A DNA stretch of 64,000 nt, taken from NCBI RefSeq assembly GCF_017654505.1, contig NC_054538.1:62014178-62078177 (forward strand). Direction: 5' to 3'. Made by a program: the position numbers and the translations under genes. The notes below the pieces were generated by a model. That model saw only the letters and a program-made list of their open reading frames with translations, made no database searches and had not been told where the DNA came from. Of the stretch, positions 10,101 to 24,400 are shown piece by piece. This DNA comes from Polyodon spathula. Lineage: Eukaryota > Chordata > Actinopteri > Acipenseriformes > Polyodontidae. Within the stretch, counting starts at the first letter, position 1. Each line of letters begins with the position of its first letter.

Positions 10101-13100
10101 CCCATGCCGGTCGCCGGACGCCTGGTTTTTGCCCCGCTCCCCTCCACAGCATCTGCAGTGGTGGCAGGTTGCCCTCTGGTTGTGGGCGGGAGCAGTGGGT
10201 AATCTTCCTCTGGTGGTGCAGGCGGGTGGTGCTGGACGCTCTGGCTTTGTCTTTCAGAGATTATCCTATCTATTTCATTTACTGTCTTTTGATACTGAAG
10301 CTATTCATAAATAAGCTATTCATAAATTCCTCAATTTAGTTGCATAATATTATTCTCGTTGCATACTGTAATGGGTAACTTGACGATTATTATTTATTTA
10401 GCTGATGCCTTTATCCAAGGTGACCCATCTGTTTTTCAATTATTGATTATTAATTTTGCTTCAGTCTCAAATAACACTATTTAAAAACATGGTAATATTT
10501 GTAATGTCGGATTTATAGAACACACTGGGAATTAAGGCTTAAGTTATTTGAATGTGAATAGAATTTAAAAAAAAAAGCTTTATACTGTATAGAGAGCAAA
10601 TAGCTGAAGCTGTTTCTGAACAAAATAAGTCAATACTATAGTAAAAGAAAAAACATTCTAGTTTTAATAATGCAACTAAAAATGGAGAACCCTATTCCGA
10701 CCTTACAAAAGATTCCAGTACCGATTGGTGTCAAAGGTATATTGCAAGACAGTATAACAAAAGAAGCAGTTTAAAAGTAAATAAATAATAATTTGGTAAT
10801 TTAATGAAAAGTATGGACATTTAAAACAAATTGCGGTACAGACTTATCAACCCATTTTAATTGAAGACAAATGTCAGAAATATCAGTTTGTTTTTTCATG
10901 ATGTGCATGGTTTATGTCAAGATTTTTAAATGTACTTAAGTAAAACTAATGCATTTGTTAGTGTGTATAACGTACCACATATTTAAAAAAATGAACCTTA
11001 ATAAAACAACTCTTCTTCATAAAGATAAACTTGAACAGATGTTACAGTGCCTATTGGTACCAAGTATTAAGTCTGACCCAGATTTATTTTCAAAGTTTGG
11101 CATGCTTTCTCTCAACTCTCTTCCTCATATCTCTCTCTCCCATTTGTTTTCTGCTGTCAGCTGACAAGGGATCAGCTGATATCCCATTATGCCTTTCTTA
11201 TTAAGGGAGACAGTTTCTATATATGATATAACACCACAATATCTCATAACAAAATAATGTTTTTTTTTTTTGGGGGGGGTGTAGGGGGTACAATAATATC
11301 AGAAAATAATCTGAATATTTTGAGATAAAAGTAGCCGACGCAAATATCGTTTGAAAACCCCGAATGCAGTTAAGTTTTGAACCTCAATAAAATGGTCTGG
11401 CTTTCCCCATTGGATCTTACACTTCTTCAAATTGCCTTGTTTCTGAAGTACTTTAGGGCTTGGTACTGTATTAGTACTCTTGTTGAAAGGACTAACATTG
11501 GCTTTACATTTGATTGCTGGTAAATTAGTTCTAAGAATTTAAACTCGCATGGGAAATAAATTGCGTAACTTTGTTTTGAAAGTTTGATAACCTTTCCTTC
11601 TTTGGCTTTAAAAAACAAAACTATCTGGAAATAATTTAGAATCCCATGCTAGTGCTGGTTACCAGCATTTGTTGATGCTGTATTGCTACAGTATTATAAA
11701 ATGTTAAACGAAATGGAAAATATTTGAGGATATTCTTAATGTTATAGTATTTATTTATTTTTAAAACAGATCAAAGAGAAGTGTTTTTAGGTTATGAAGT
11801 CTTGTGACAAATATTGTGCTGTCCGAATGCAGCAAGTTTTATTCGTTTTGCCATTGACTCTCATGAGGACTCGAAATCTGTAAGTTCTTCAACATACGGG
11901 ACTCTACCTACTCTTGATACAGACCACAGCGTAAAGGCTCCCACTGAAAACCTAAAGCACAGCAGCCTGTCACCTAATGAGTGATTCAGTTGAAGTTAGA
12001 CTTGAAGAATAAATAAATTAAATTAAAATCCAGGGTTTAAAAAAAAAAAAAAAAAAAAAAAAAGTAAAAGACCAAATCACATGCTGTTACTAATTAAGTG
12101 CAAATGTAGACAACTTTCTCCTTCACCTAGTACTGTGTAAAACCCTCAACTCTCATGGATTTTGTTCACACTAGTATCTTCTTATTCACTTGTTGCTCCC
12201 TGTAGTTGATTGTACCTGCTGTATATGTACAGTATGTAATCTGATGTTGATATAAACGTGCATTTCTTCATTCTCGTAAAGATTGGTTGGTAGGATTCTT
12301 CATATAGAGGAAAGCATAGTTTTAATCCTTTGTTCCCAATACTCCACCAAGACAACTACATACTCTTGCCTGCTGAATAGCGCCGTGTTAAATGATACTC
12401 ATTGAATATTCAATTAGAAATGTAATCAAAGGCTGTTAAGAATATTCAGTATGTGCTTATTTACATTCCCATCTCATTGTTGTTCACGGACCCCCCCTAT
12501 TAAAACGCATGAGTTTTGTTTCTTAATAGGGTGAAGCCCTTTTATTAGGGGTCTATTCCTAAAAATTCACAAAAAAAAAACATTTTTTACAGTAGCTTCT
12601 TGGAAACGGTGCCCTTTTTTTCAGAAAACACTGGGGAACTTTATAAAGTACTTCAGAAATCATACAAAGTTTGCTTTTTTAACACAATTTTTTTTTAAGT
12701 ATTTATTAGTATGTATTCTGCTTAGACATACATGTATAAAAACATGTTATTTACAGCATTTTTCTTTGTCTTACCACTAAATAAGTTTCTCTGAATCAGG
12801 CTGTATATATATTAGTATTCATAGATGGCTCAAAATGACACACATTGCTTCCAGTTCGGAAGGGGTAGGGCTGCCCATATTTGTTGGTAAAACATGAAGT
12901 TGTCACTCTGCTTTAGAGAACAGGAATTTGGCTTTTACCAAGTGCTAACTGCCCAGGATTTTGCAAGGTTTTACAGTTCACACTTTCTTTTTATTTGTTG
13001 TTTTTTTTGCATGCTCTGTTAATGTGATTAGGTGCTTTCTAATGTGTTAGCTACAAAACCACTTGCATCGCTCTTGCTTCTTCACCTGGAGCTACAGTAG

Positions 13101-16100
13101 TGTTAAATGTGTTTAATGATCAACAATTCAAACTGTTAATCCATAAGCACTGTGTGAATCATTTGAGGATACAAATGCTCCATTAATAAGAAAATGAAAG
13201 ACCAGAAGGCTAGATGGGATGTCTTTCAGAGGGTGTGGGTTTGTTTACATTGGACAACACAAATTTGCGAAGTTTCAGCAGGTGTAGCCTAGTATGGTTG
13301 ACAGGATCAGCGATCTATATCCCAGTCCTGAAAAACCACATCATCCACATCAAGGAGGTGATTGACATGTACAGGTTTTAGGTAATGTATCTGTGAATAC
13401 CATGTTCGTCCTGTTTGAGTACACATTTTCCTCCTGCCATGCTGTAGGACAAATTCCTTAGAAACAAGTGAATATTTGCCCTGTAGTGTAATTCTGATGT
13501 CTTCTCTGTCCTTGGTGCAATAGCACACGTGATCATTGTAGAGAGACATAAAAACATGCCATATACCTGCAATGAAGTGTTAATGTCAATATCTTATTTT
13601 CTGTGGCCTAGCCTTTGGATAACATACTGTATAAATTATACAGACAGCACCTTTTTACAGTTTTCGTTTTAACAGTATGACTGTGTCTGCAAGAACAAGC
13701 TATAAAAATGGCCTCTATCTTAACTTAACAACATAGCTGATCCATGGGTTCATGCAGGGCTTCCAATTCAGAAGTCCCCCCCCTGCGAACATGGTAGCTT
13801 ATGAAGCCAAACTGAACCTCTGCCATGTGGTTTTATAGGGCTATTCTTGTGATTTGCAGACATACTTGCGCACAGACATTGGCAGGTTCCCTTTAAGCTA
13901 TTGATTATTATAGGATGATAGAACATTTGTTAAGCAAGCCTATTGACGCTTGTCATTTCACTGTTTTAATTGTGTAACTGTTAGTCTGTCAAAAAAACTA
14001 ATTAAAATCCAATGGATGGATCAGGCAAAGTTTCATTTTTGTTAAGTACTGTTACAGCTTTCAGTCTCATTCCCAGGCATGTGACTAAACACTAAATTTC
14101 AGCAGAATATAGTCTGCTGGCATTTTATGTTCTGTGGCTTTGAATTGCTTCTTCTAGTTTTGATTTGAAAAACAACCCTTAAAGGTATTATTTTTCACTG
14201 TTACATCTATTGCATTCAGATACATTCATCACATGGTTTAATTTATTTTCCTTCGCAAGGTTGGTGAAGCTTGTAGAAATGAGTAATCCTCCAACTTTCA
14301 TTGCCACTTTGGGTTTTTGCTAATTTTTTAATTCTTTTTTTGCAGTATCGGATGCAGATAGCAGTGATGGCTTGCAGCTAAAAAAGGATCATGCTCTTAG
14401 GATATTTAGTTACATTAATTCTTGGACCCAAAGGTACATTTATCATTTTACTATTCTGAAGTTTGTTTATTTGTATCACTTGCACTTTTTTTTTTTTTTT
14501 TTTTTTTACTTCTGTACATATCAGTAGTTCAGACACATGGTCTAAGTATCAACTCAAGACTGTAATATTGTTGTCATTTAAATCCTTAAAATAGGGCCAT
14601 TTCTGGTGGTTTGTATAATTTCTTACAAAACAAATACACCAGAGAGACTCACTCCCATGCACTGTTTATTTAGTGTTTATAAATTTGGTTACAGTTTAAA
14701 CAGAGACTGTTGAAATCATTTGCAAGTCCCATTACTGTTCTTGAGGGATCGAAATAAGACTCTCCCATTCCAGGTTTTACTACAAGCTTGATTAGCCACA
14801 GTGTGTAACAGGCTCAGGTGTGTTCTAGTAAACTCTCCAAGGAAACAAGTGGAACTACTGGTATGTGAGGCTCTGCTTAATTATACACAGTACAGTAGAA
14901 TTATGTATAGCAAATATAGCTCCGTTCAGGTAAATTGTTAATATTCAAGTATTTTGTTGTATTGGTGTATGCTAACTACAGTTTCCTTTTAGATGAATTA
15001 CAGCATAGTGTAAATTGTTACAAGTCCAAGAACATCATTGTTTTTTCTCTTTGTTTTCTTTCTGTAGTTTCTAAATACATGTGATTTTGTTTACAGGCAG
15101 TGTCTGTGTTGCTTCAAGGAATACAAGCATCTAGAAGTCTTTAACCAGGTGGTTTATGCACTCATAAACTTGGTAGTCGCTCAAGTTCAAGCTCTTCAGG
15201 ACCAGCTTTATAAATCTTGCACTAATGATACTGATTCCGATTGGGCAGACGTGACTCAGCAGAGCGATGAACCTGTTAATGTGGAAAGAGATTCCAATGA
15301 AGAAGATGGGGAGAGTGAAGGACAAAACACAACAGAGAGCAAGCCGGACAGCTCAGCGGCTTGTGGGAGAACGGAGGATGTTTCAGCAAAGAGCCCTGAT
15401 CCCTTTAGCGCTTGGAATACAGAGGAGAAAGAAAAGCTGCTGTTATGTGTGGCAAAGATCTTTCAGATCCAGTTTCCTTTATATACTGCGTACAAACATA
15501 ACACTCATCCTACAATAGAGGTAGGCTGTACTGCACTTCACGTTGAACATGCTTGCATCAAATAACATTCTTTCAATGAAAGTTATTAATTTAAGTGTAA
15601 TTAACATTTTGTTGCTCTGTGTGCTATGAATGGTGGATAAATGTGGCTGGTGATTGACTAACCTTTTGTAACACTTAAGGAAGAATTGCTTTGTAATCGT
15701 TCAAGTAAACAGTATATTTGTTAGGATTGTTTTTTTTTTAATTGCCATTTTGTACTGTTGTGGCTTCTTTATTATTTTTATATAACTTACCCAATGAAAG
15801 AGAGAACTTATGTTTGAAGCAGTGACTTAATATTCAACCACTTTGCTAGTTTGTGGTGCTAGGACAGCGGTCCTCAAAGTAATTTTGGCACGGGCATAAA
15901 TTGATCTATTTGGCTGTTTGTGGGCACGCTGACTATTGCATAGGATCTTATCTTACACACTGCCTTCTCGTTATATATATATATATCTCGCAAGAAGGCA
16001 CTCTAAGGCCAAGTCTCAAGTAGTAATTGTGCGTGCTGCACCTATTTTTAAACTAATTTACATAAAATACGCAATGCAAATGTTTTTTAAATGGCATGTT

Positions 16101-18448
16101 TACACAGATAACCATGAATAAACAAAAATAAGAGAGTAGATAATGTCTCGCTTTGTTACAATTTGAAAAATTTGTCGACACCTCTCTGTTTTAAAGATCG
16201 CTCATCTCCAGTACAATTATTACGAGAAAGTGGATTCTTAACTAAATCGACTATGGTGTTTCCATTGTCTGGTGAAATAAAAAAAAAAAAAAATAGAAAT
16301 AAAAAATTAAATTCTACATACTGAAATGTACTCTTTTTCTCAATAACAGTTGGCGAAATTCAGTGCTTACCCGGCATATTAACACCCAGCCTCAGCTCAC
16401 GCATGACTGGTCAGCTGTCGAATCTTTCACTTTCCATTTGGATTTGGCTACTCGCTCGCCTTCAGTTTTCATGCAAATACCGTGAACGGCCTCTGCTTGC
16501 TTTTGGTCGGACAGCTGCATAAAACTTGGCAGATATTTGACTCTCCTATTGGTTGAGCTTACAGTTAGTGCCTGCACTTGAAACAGACACAGTTTATGTC
16601 CCACCTAGCTAACTTATGATTGGGCTACCGCAAATACAATGCAGCTACTCCAGTTGGTTGATCGTATCGCAAAAGCCATTCAGGAAAAAAAAAAAAATGT
16701 CGAGTACGTACAAGCACGTCATAAGCGAGCAGCGCTGTCAACAGATTACTGCTGGGCTTTTGTTGGAAAAGCGTGTTTTAAAGCTTTCTTTATTTTCCCA
16801 CGCTACGACCTGCCAGAAATGTGTTCACGACCCATAATTTAAGAACAGTTGCCGTGGGCAAAATGTGCTAGGAGGTGGGAGGTTGGTTGCCCATTTTAAG
16901 GGGACTGCCAAGACTTGCACAACATTCAGTGGTAGGAAAGTAAAACAACACTGCAGGGTTTGCACCGGTGATGTTTTGCTTAATAAAATATTTTTGAAGG
17001 GAGGATAATTCAAGGATTTATGGACACTAAATATACCACTACTTTTGAGTTGACTTGCTCATTAAATAATTCACATATTTGATGGAACAATGATCTATAC
17101 AAGAATATCAAGTATTTAGTAAACAAGACGTACAGTTGTCAACCAATGTCCAACTGGCTCCATTGGAATCTCCTTTGACAATTCACTGTCTCAAAGGCTT
17201 TTTGGTTTACTGATTTGTTTGCTACAGTAAAACCCTGTCTAATCCAGCCCCTCTGCATAGCAGCATTCTGTATAATTTAGCGTAATTTTTGGGTCCCAAC
17301 CAAATCCCGATTGAAGTTAATGGTGTCGTACCCGCTACAATCCAGAACCTGTATTCTGGAGTCCGGTATGATTTAAGTCTGTTCTGCCTAAAATTGTAAA
17401 TCTGACCGGCACCAGGTCATGTGATTTATTTATTTATTTTACTTTTTAATTATTTTTCTAAGTTAAAAAACTAGTATAACAAAAGCAAGATGATGCATAT
17501 ATGCTGTATTCACACGTCCGCACAACAAGCTATCTCTTGAAAGAAAATTTGTGCTTATCAAATATATAGTGTGTATATATAGTGATGCCAAAGTTTAGTT
17601 GAGAGAGGGTCACACAGGGTTTTATAGTTTAGCTGTAAAAAATATTCCAAAATGTTAATATCGGATTTGCCATTCTAGTGTTCCAAAATAAACCTGTAAA
17701 CAATTTTTAAAAAAAGCTGTTTTGCAGGGGAATAGCTTAAAGTACATAGAAGTAATAAATAGGGCTGTGTTCGAAGGTTCGATCGCTAGCCAGGGATTCG
17801 AAGATTGTTTTAAACCTTTTGAAGGTTCGTCTGACTCCATTGACGCAGTTTTTTTTTCTTTCTTTCCTGTTAACAGAAACTGTTTGACAATATATGAATA
17901 CTATAAATCATACATTATATGTCACTCGCATGCAAAATTTGAATCTTGTGATTTGTATAATTCATATTACGTATACAAAAGTTGTTGTATTAAAATTCAC
18001 TACCGAATCGTTATACATAGCAACTATATGGTGCCACCGCCATATATGGAGCAGGGTATAATATCCAAAGCACTGGGGCGGTACAGTTTTATAGTGCTTC
18101 AGTAAAATATGTACTGAATATCTAGTGTACAAGACCATGTAAGATAAGTGTTATGGTAGAATATGTTTGAAACATACAAAATATACGCTAACACTAATAA
18201 TTTTAATTTAAAAAAATGAGCACCGTCCGCCCCTTCTCCGCTCCAACTCGTGTTATCCAGAAGCAAACCTTTAATTTCTTCATTCTCCATCTCGACAGCA
18301 AAGCATTGTATAGTGTAAGCTGTCTTTAAAGAAATGTCTCACTGCTGTTCGGGATTTTTTTGTTAAATGCACAGACGACCAAATAAAAAGTTGAATGTAA
18401 ACTGTGCAAGCGACTCATCCTGGAGGTCACTTGACAAGTGTAAGTTCA

Positions 18449-18490
<42 letters not shown>

Positions 18491-21400
18491 GCTTGGAACG
18501 GTGACTGTTAAAGCTTTGTTTTGCTTAAGTCTGCTGCAGTTGTGCAATGCAAGCTTACTATATGTATTGCAAACATCTTCAATTAGGTGTAAATAAACAT
18601 GCATTTTTATTTAAATTATAAAACAATGTTACTGTTCTATATGATGTATTTAAACTACATGTGAATGTTTTATTCCATTTACATGGATTACACGTGAAAT
18701 AGGATTTTCAGTGAAATAAACAAGTAGATACAGTGACGTCACCAGTAAATTATGCAAATGAGTACCATCGAAGGTTCGAACCTTCGAAGGTCAAAATGTA
18801 CCCTTCGTTGCAGCCCCACTAATAAAACAATTCTCGTAAATCTTATATGAAATGTTTTGCCATCACTTTGTAGATCTCACATTTGCCTATGTAAAAGAGA
18901 CACATTTCTCCAGAGAAAAACTGAAACATTCTAAATGTTTGCCATCTATTCTCTAAAAACATTGGCTCAGATTTGAAGATCAATCGCAGCTTTTCCTATG
19001 ACCAGCAGTAGAGCATTGAAATGTCTGCAATGACTGTTTGATAAATTATTCTTCTCCTAACAGCTTCAAATAAATTTACCATTAAAAATCAAAATGACTT
19101 TTACCATAATACAGTATCTGCATTTTTCACATATGAAAATCTGAAATCAATTAAATTATAGCAATATATATATTGGGTACGATTTGCCACAATAATTTAA
19201 CAGCATGTACCTTAATTAAACAGATTCACAACTCGTTCAAATGGTTGTTTATCTTTGGAGAAAATGTGTAACAAATTTACAATTTTTACAAATTGCATAG
19301 TTAAGAGGCAGTGTGGTCCACTGGTTAAAGTCCAGGGCTTGTAACCAGAAGGTCACTGGTTCAAATCCCACCGCTACTACTGACTGATTCACTGTGTGAC
19401 CCTGAACAAATCACTTAACCTCCTTGTGCTCCATCCTGCAGAAGAGAAGTTTAATCACTGTCCTATTGTAAGTGACTGCATGTAATGCACAGTTCACAGC
19501 CTACCTCTGTAAAGCACTTTGTGATGGTGGTCCACTGAAAGGCTCTATATACAAATAAAGATAATGGTAATAATACAGACCAAAGGATACAATTCTAGAA
19601 CTATTTTATGCTTTTAAATGTAAAGAAACTTTTTCTTCTTTTTTTTTTGCAGAACAAATCATCATATGACAAATAGGCAAATTAAATGAATACCCACTTT
19701 CTAGTTAATAGTGCGGACACATTAATAAACCTGTATGAGGTCATATGATAAATGCATAGTTTGCATGATGTATCTGTAACATTTGGATTGTTTATATCCT
19801 GTTTATATCTTTTGCTTAAAGTCATGGCACCCTATTTTGAAGCAAATGTAATAGCATGTTTTCAGAGAGAAGTGGTTTAGAACTAGCACTCAAACCAGTA
19901 ATTTAACAATTCTTTCCTGCAAGTTGTTTATGGTTTGCCTAAAAGTGTAAAAAATGTCAAGTTACTTCGTAGAAATACAGCTAAAACCAAGTGGTCTTAT
20001 TTTTTATTTCAGGATATTTCAGCTCAAGAAAGCAATATACTAGGATCGTTTTGTGACATGAATGTAAGTGCATTTTATTGTATATGTAGGTCACATTGCT
20101 GATCCAATAGTAATAATTATGGCGTATAGTAACAGTACTTGGTGATCTAGGAATGTGTACACTGATTACACCTCAATTACTCTTGCTGTTTACTTGACAA
20201 ACTATTTGTAAAATAATACCTTTTTAAATAAATATATTCTAATGTATTCATTCCAGTTTTTCTGTTTTCTAAGTTGGTTCAAACTGATAGAAAGATGGGG
20301 AGTCTTTTTTCATCTCTTGTTTACTGTTTTGAATAATACATCTCTGCACTGATTTACAATTCTTTCTCCTCTTATTTTACCAGGATGTAGAAGTACCTTT
20401 GCACTTGCTTCGTTATGTTTGCCTCTTTTGTGGCAAGCATGGCCTTTCACTCATGAAGGATTGCTTTGAATCGGGAACCCCTGAAACACTGCCATTTCCA
20501 ATAGCACATGCTTTTATAACTGTTGTATCAAATGTGAGTAACTTCATCTTCATTTTATAGTTCTTTGTCGAAAATCTACTCCATTTAGAAGATTTTCAAA
20601 ACAATACACTACAGTGTTCTACAAACACTTAATGAACTGGTTTGGTGTGTTTTCTTTAACAGATCAGAATATGGTTGCATATACCTGCTGTTATGCAGCA
20701 TATAATACCCTTCCGGACCTATGTAATAAGGTAAGATGTCTACAAGTAACTATTGGTGGGTGATATTTGTGTATGATACAGTATATTGGTATTAATGTTT
20801 GTGTGTGCTGCTGTATGAAGAACAATGTACAGGGAATTGATGAACTTGAATATTTGTTCATTTTAAGCATTTAGTTTTTTTGATTCCTACTACCTGAAAT
20901 CATGCCCTTCTGCCCAGTAAAAGAAAATGACATGGGTGCAGAGGAGGACAAATTGCTTTAGTTGTTCCAGCAGCTGTGGGAGCCCCTCTAATACAGCACC
21001 TTTAGGCTTAACAGCAGAGAGGAGAACTATGTGCTTTGACAGATTTTCTATTCTTATTCCAGGTATTTATGTAAACTGTCGGATCAGGAATTAAGGCAGA
21101 GTGCAGCCCGCAACATGGCAGATTTAATGTGGAGTACAGTTAAGGAGCCCTTGGACACCGCTTTGTGTTTTGACAAAGAGAGCCTTGATCTTGCTTTCAA
21201 ATACTTCATGTCTCCCACTCTAACAATGCGGTTGGCTGGTCTGAGCCAAATAACTGTAAGTATTTTCAAAATTAATTTAATTTGTAGGAAATTATAATAT
21301 AAAGTACAGTGAAAAAGTTTCCATATTTAAAGCGTAGGTTTTTCTTGTACAATTTGAGCTTGGTGATGGTTGAAACGTTTAAGTTTTTAGTAGTACTAAA

Positions 21401-24400
21401 CAGAAACCAAGTTTTATAAAATTTGATTTATGTCTTTAATGCGAAAGGATTAGAACAGAGGAGACACCACTGTCTGCTTTTAGAAATATGTTGGTGCACA
21501 CTCAGTGCTTTACTAACACCTGAGACAAGAACAGAAGTAGGTTTAGTAAAGTTTGAAGTCAGAAGTATTGTCCATCTAATCTTTGATTGTAAAAAAAGAA
21601 ATCCTAGCTTGAAGTAAGAAGTTTCATGGGTTTGAATTCTTTCTCAGTAAGACAGTAAATCACTGCATTGTAAATTGCTGTATTTCAGTACTTGTGGGAA
21701 AATCAATATGAAATGTCTTATTTAAATAGTGAATAAAGAAAGTCAACATTGTAGTGGTGTCTTAATGTACATGTTGTTTATTTAGCAGTCAATTTTATCG
21801 AAAGAAACTTAATATTAAAAATATAAAAATAAGTTACATTTTTTAAAACTATTTCTTATAAGGAGGAAAAAGAAACTGGAAAAAGAAGGATAAATAGAGA
21901 AATGGCAGATGAAAAGATAGCAGACATACAAACAAATGAAGAATTATAAACATTTAAAATACACAACTAACAAACAATAAAATAACACAGGACAGCCCCA
22001 AAACAGCAGGTGTCCTTTCCCGATGTCCTTACACGCTGCTGCTCATACTGGCAAGGAAGATGAATCCTAACACTCCAATAAAGTTATTTTAATACACATA
22101 ACTTCCTTTTCTTGTGTAATATAGCTGTTTCCTTTCTTTACAGTATTTTCATATTTCTTTCAGAATCAACTACACACCTTCAACGATGTATGTAATAATG
22201 AATCGCTAGTGTCGGACACCGAAACGTAAGTTTTATAATAACAGAAATGAATTGTTAGGGTATTATAGTAAAAAAAATTAAATTAGTGATTTATTGGAGA
22301 ACTACTGTTTCTCTGTTTACTGTTCTACATTTTATAGTAAACTGTTCCAAGGAATATTTCTATTCTTCCTTTCCGATTTTTCTTTTTTTTTTGTAGAAGT
22401 GTGTTCATACTATACATTTGTATTTATTGCAAACTGATTTACGTTATAGATCAATTGCAAAGGAGCTTGCAGATTGGCTAATCAATAACAATGTTGTTGA
22501 GCATATCTTTGGACCAAATTTGCACATTGAGGTAAGTGTCTGCATATTGGTATTTTCCAATTAAAATAAACTGTTCTGTGGCCTCAATTGTTTTAACCTC
22601 CACATTTCAGAAACAGTTAATGATACAGTGCATACTTCATACAGTGTATACCACTTTGCAATTGCAACTCGTGTTTAAAAAAATGCTGTTTTTTCAGATC
22701 ATTAAACAGTGCCAAGTTATCCTGAATTTTCTCGCTGCTGAAGGGAGGCTTAGCACTCAACACGTAGACTGCATTTGGGCAGCAGCTCAGGTAATTATCA
22801 GACTGAAGCAAAATACTCCATAATATGTGATATGTATTTTCGTAGTGACAGTTGCTCTGGAATTAAAGTTCAGTGGATCACAGTTGGTGCAGAGCTTTTT
22901 GTAAGTTAAAAATAGTAGAAATGACTGTCTGCTATGAACTCAAATGCACAAATAAGATATTCCTGTAGAGAATGAACAACTGTTGAGAAATAAACTTATT
23001 TGTATATGCAACTAAAGTTTGCAGTTACTATAATTCTTGTTTTTCCAGTTGAAACACTGTAGTCGATACATCCACGATTTATTTCCGTCGTTGATCAAGA
23101 ACTTGGACCCTGTGCCACTTCGTCACCTTCTTAATCTTGTATCGGCACTTCACCCTAGTGCACATACTGAGCAGGTACTTGCTTGTTCCTTACATTTGAA
23201 AATGGTGCAGAGAGTCAAAATAAGTAATACTATCTTGCAATTAATAATTAACATTTTCTGACAGAAAGACAGTGGGATATGATCAATCATTTGGTTTGGA
23301 CAAATGAATCAATCTTGATAATGTTCTGTTTTCTTTTTTAATAATAAAGATGTTTGTATTCATAATCTTTGGAAATATTTGGAGCAACAGCTCCATTCGT
23401 TTGTATCTTACTTGGTTAAGACAGTAGTGCAATACTTCCAAAGTACTTCTGTTGGCAATTTAGTGATCTTGGTTGTCACCTAACTTGATTTAATGCAGAT
23501 CTTTTCAGAGATAATTTCATTTTGGCTGTGTTCACAGACCTTGTATTTGGCTTCAATGCTTATTAAAGCCCTTTGGAACAATGCGCTGGCTGCCAAGGCT
23601 CAGCTGTCCAAGCAGAGCTCTTTTGCTTCTCTGCTGAATACAAACCTCCCCATGGGAAATAAAAAAGGTTAGTAGAATTCCAAGTGTGCGTCCAGAAATT
23701 AAGTTTTTTGTTTCGAAATGTGTATTCCATTCACTGGGTAAGTTTAGACAATCGCCCAGAGAGAGCTGTAAATTCCTTTGTGTGGTATCCCTTTTGTGTA
23801 TCCCTTTTGCGATCACATGAAGGCATCATAGGCAGTTAAAGTGTTATTAAAAAGTAGCTTTAGGTATGGGATATTTTTTACCAGTTTTAACTTGGTTCTG
23901 AAAAGTAATTATTTAAAAAAAAAATGAAGACATTATAACTGTGGATCCTAGGAATCAATTTGCTGTGGAATAATGTGGAAAAAAAGTGGATGATCTTGGT
24001 TGTTTATAACCAAATCAATACACTTATCATAGGTAATCATCAACACAGGCAATTTTGCTTAAATTCAGTAAACCTACTTACCAATAAAACCTACCTACCT
24101 ACCAATAAAACTGCTTCTGGTGAGCGAGACACACTCACGTCACATTCATGCTGAAACGTAGCTGCAGTTTACGTAGCTGCAGTTTACTTCAGTGCATTTT
24201 TACTACTCAACAGGCTGTGTAAAGATGCTGCAAACGATAAATAAAAATGACCCCTAAAGATTGGGTCAGATTTGGCAATAGCCATCCAGGTGACAAAGAC
24301 TAACTCGAGATAAACTAATATAAATACTATTTTTTGGAAGTTTATTATTAGTATATAGACGTATTTGTAATGTTTCAAATTAAAATGAAAAGTTTGTTTA

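Larger units (their letters stand above)
7112..14345 (+). other. usp34: USP34 intron 1
   Basis: 7.2 kb and the longest intron. It holds a GC-rich repeat insertion at about 9823-10260, a short SINE-tail-like stretch at 10381-10428 and a poly-A run at 12039-12062. The rest is AT-rich without recognised elements or coding frames. Confidence 0.8.
15521..20012 (+). other. usp34: USP34 intron 3
   Basis: 4.5 kb. Carries the hAT-type element at 17760-18818, a tRNA-derived SINE at 19303-19575 and a possible pogo-like end near 17224-17400. About 15861-16850 has weak hAT-like ends that I do not accept as an element. Confidence 0.8.

Noticed and set aside
9814..10339. Several overlapping 90-160-residue frames on both strands
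   Set aside because: They arise from the GC-rich repeat, which has few stop codons. No start context, splice signals or familiar domains were seen.
15861..16850. Possible hAT element (tcctcaaag start, ttcttaaattatgggtcgtg end when reversed)
   Set aside because: The ends are only weakly similar and the flanks show no 8-bp duplication.
19303..19380. tRNA-like sequence
   Set aside because: It has A and B boxes but is the head of a SINE. The acceptor stem does not pair properly and a CORE-like body follows.
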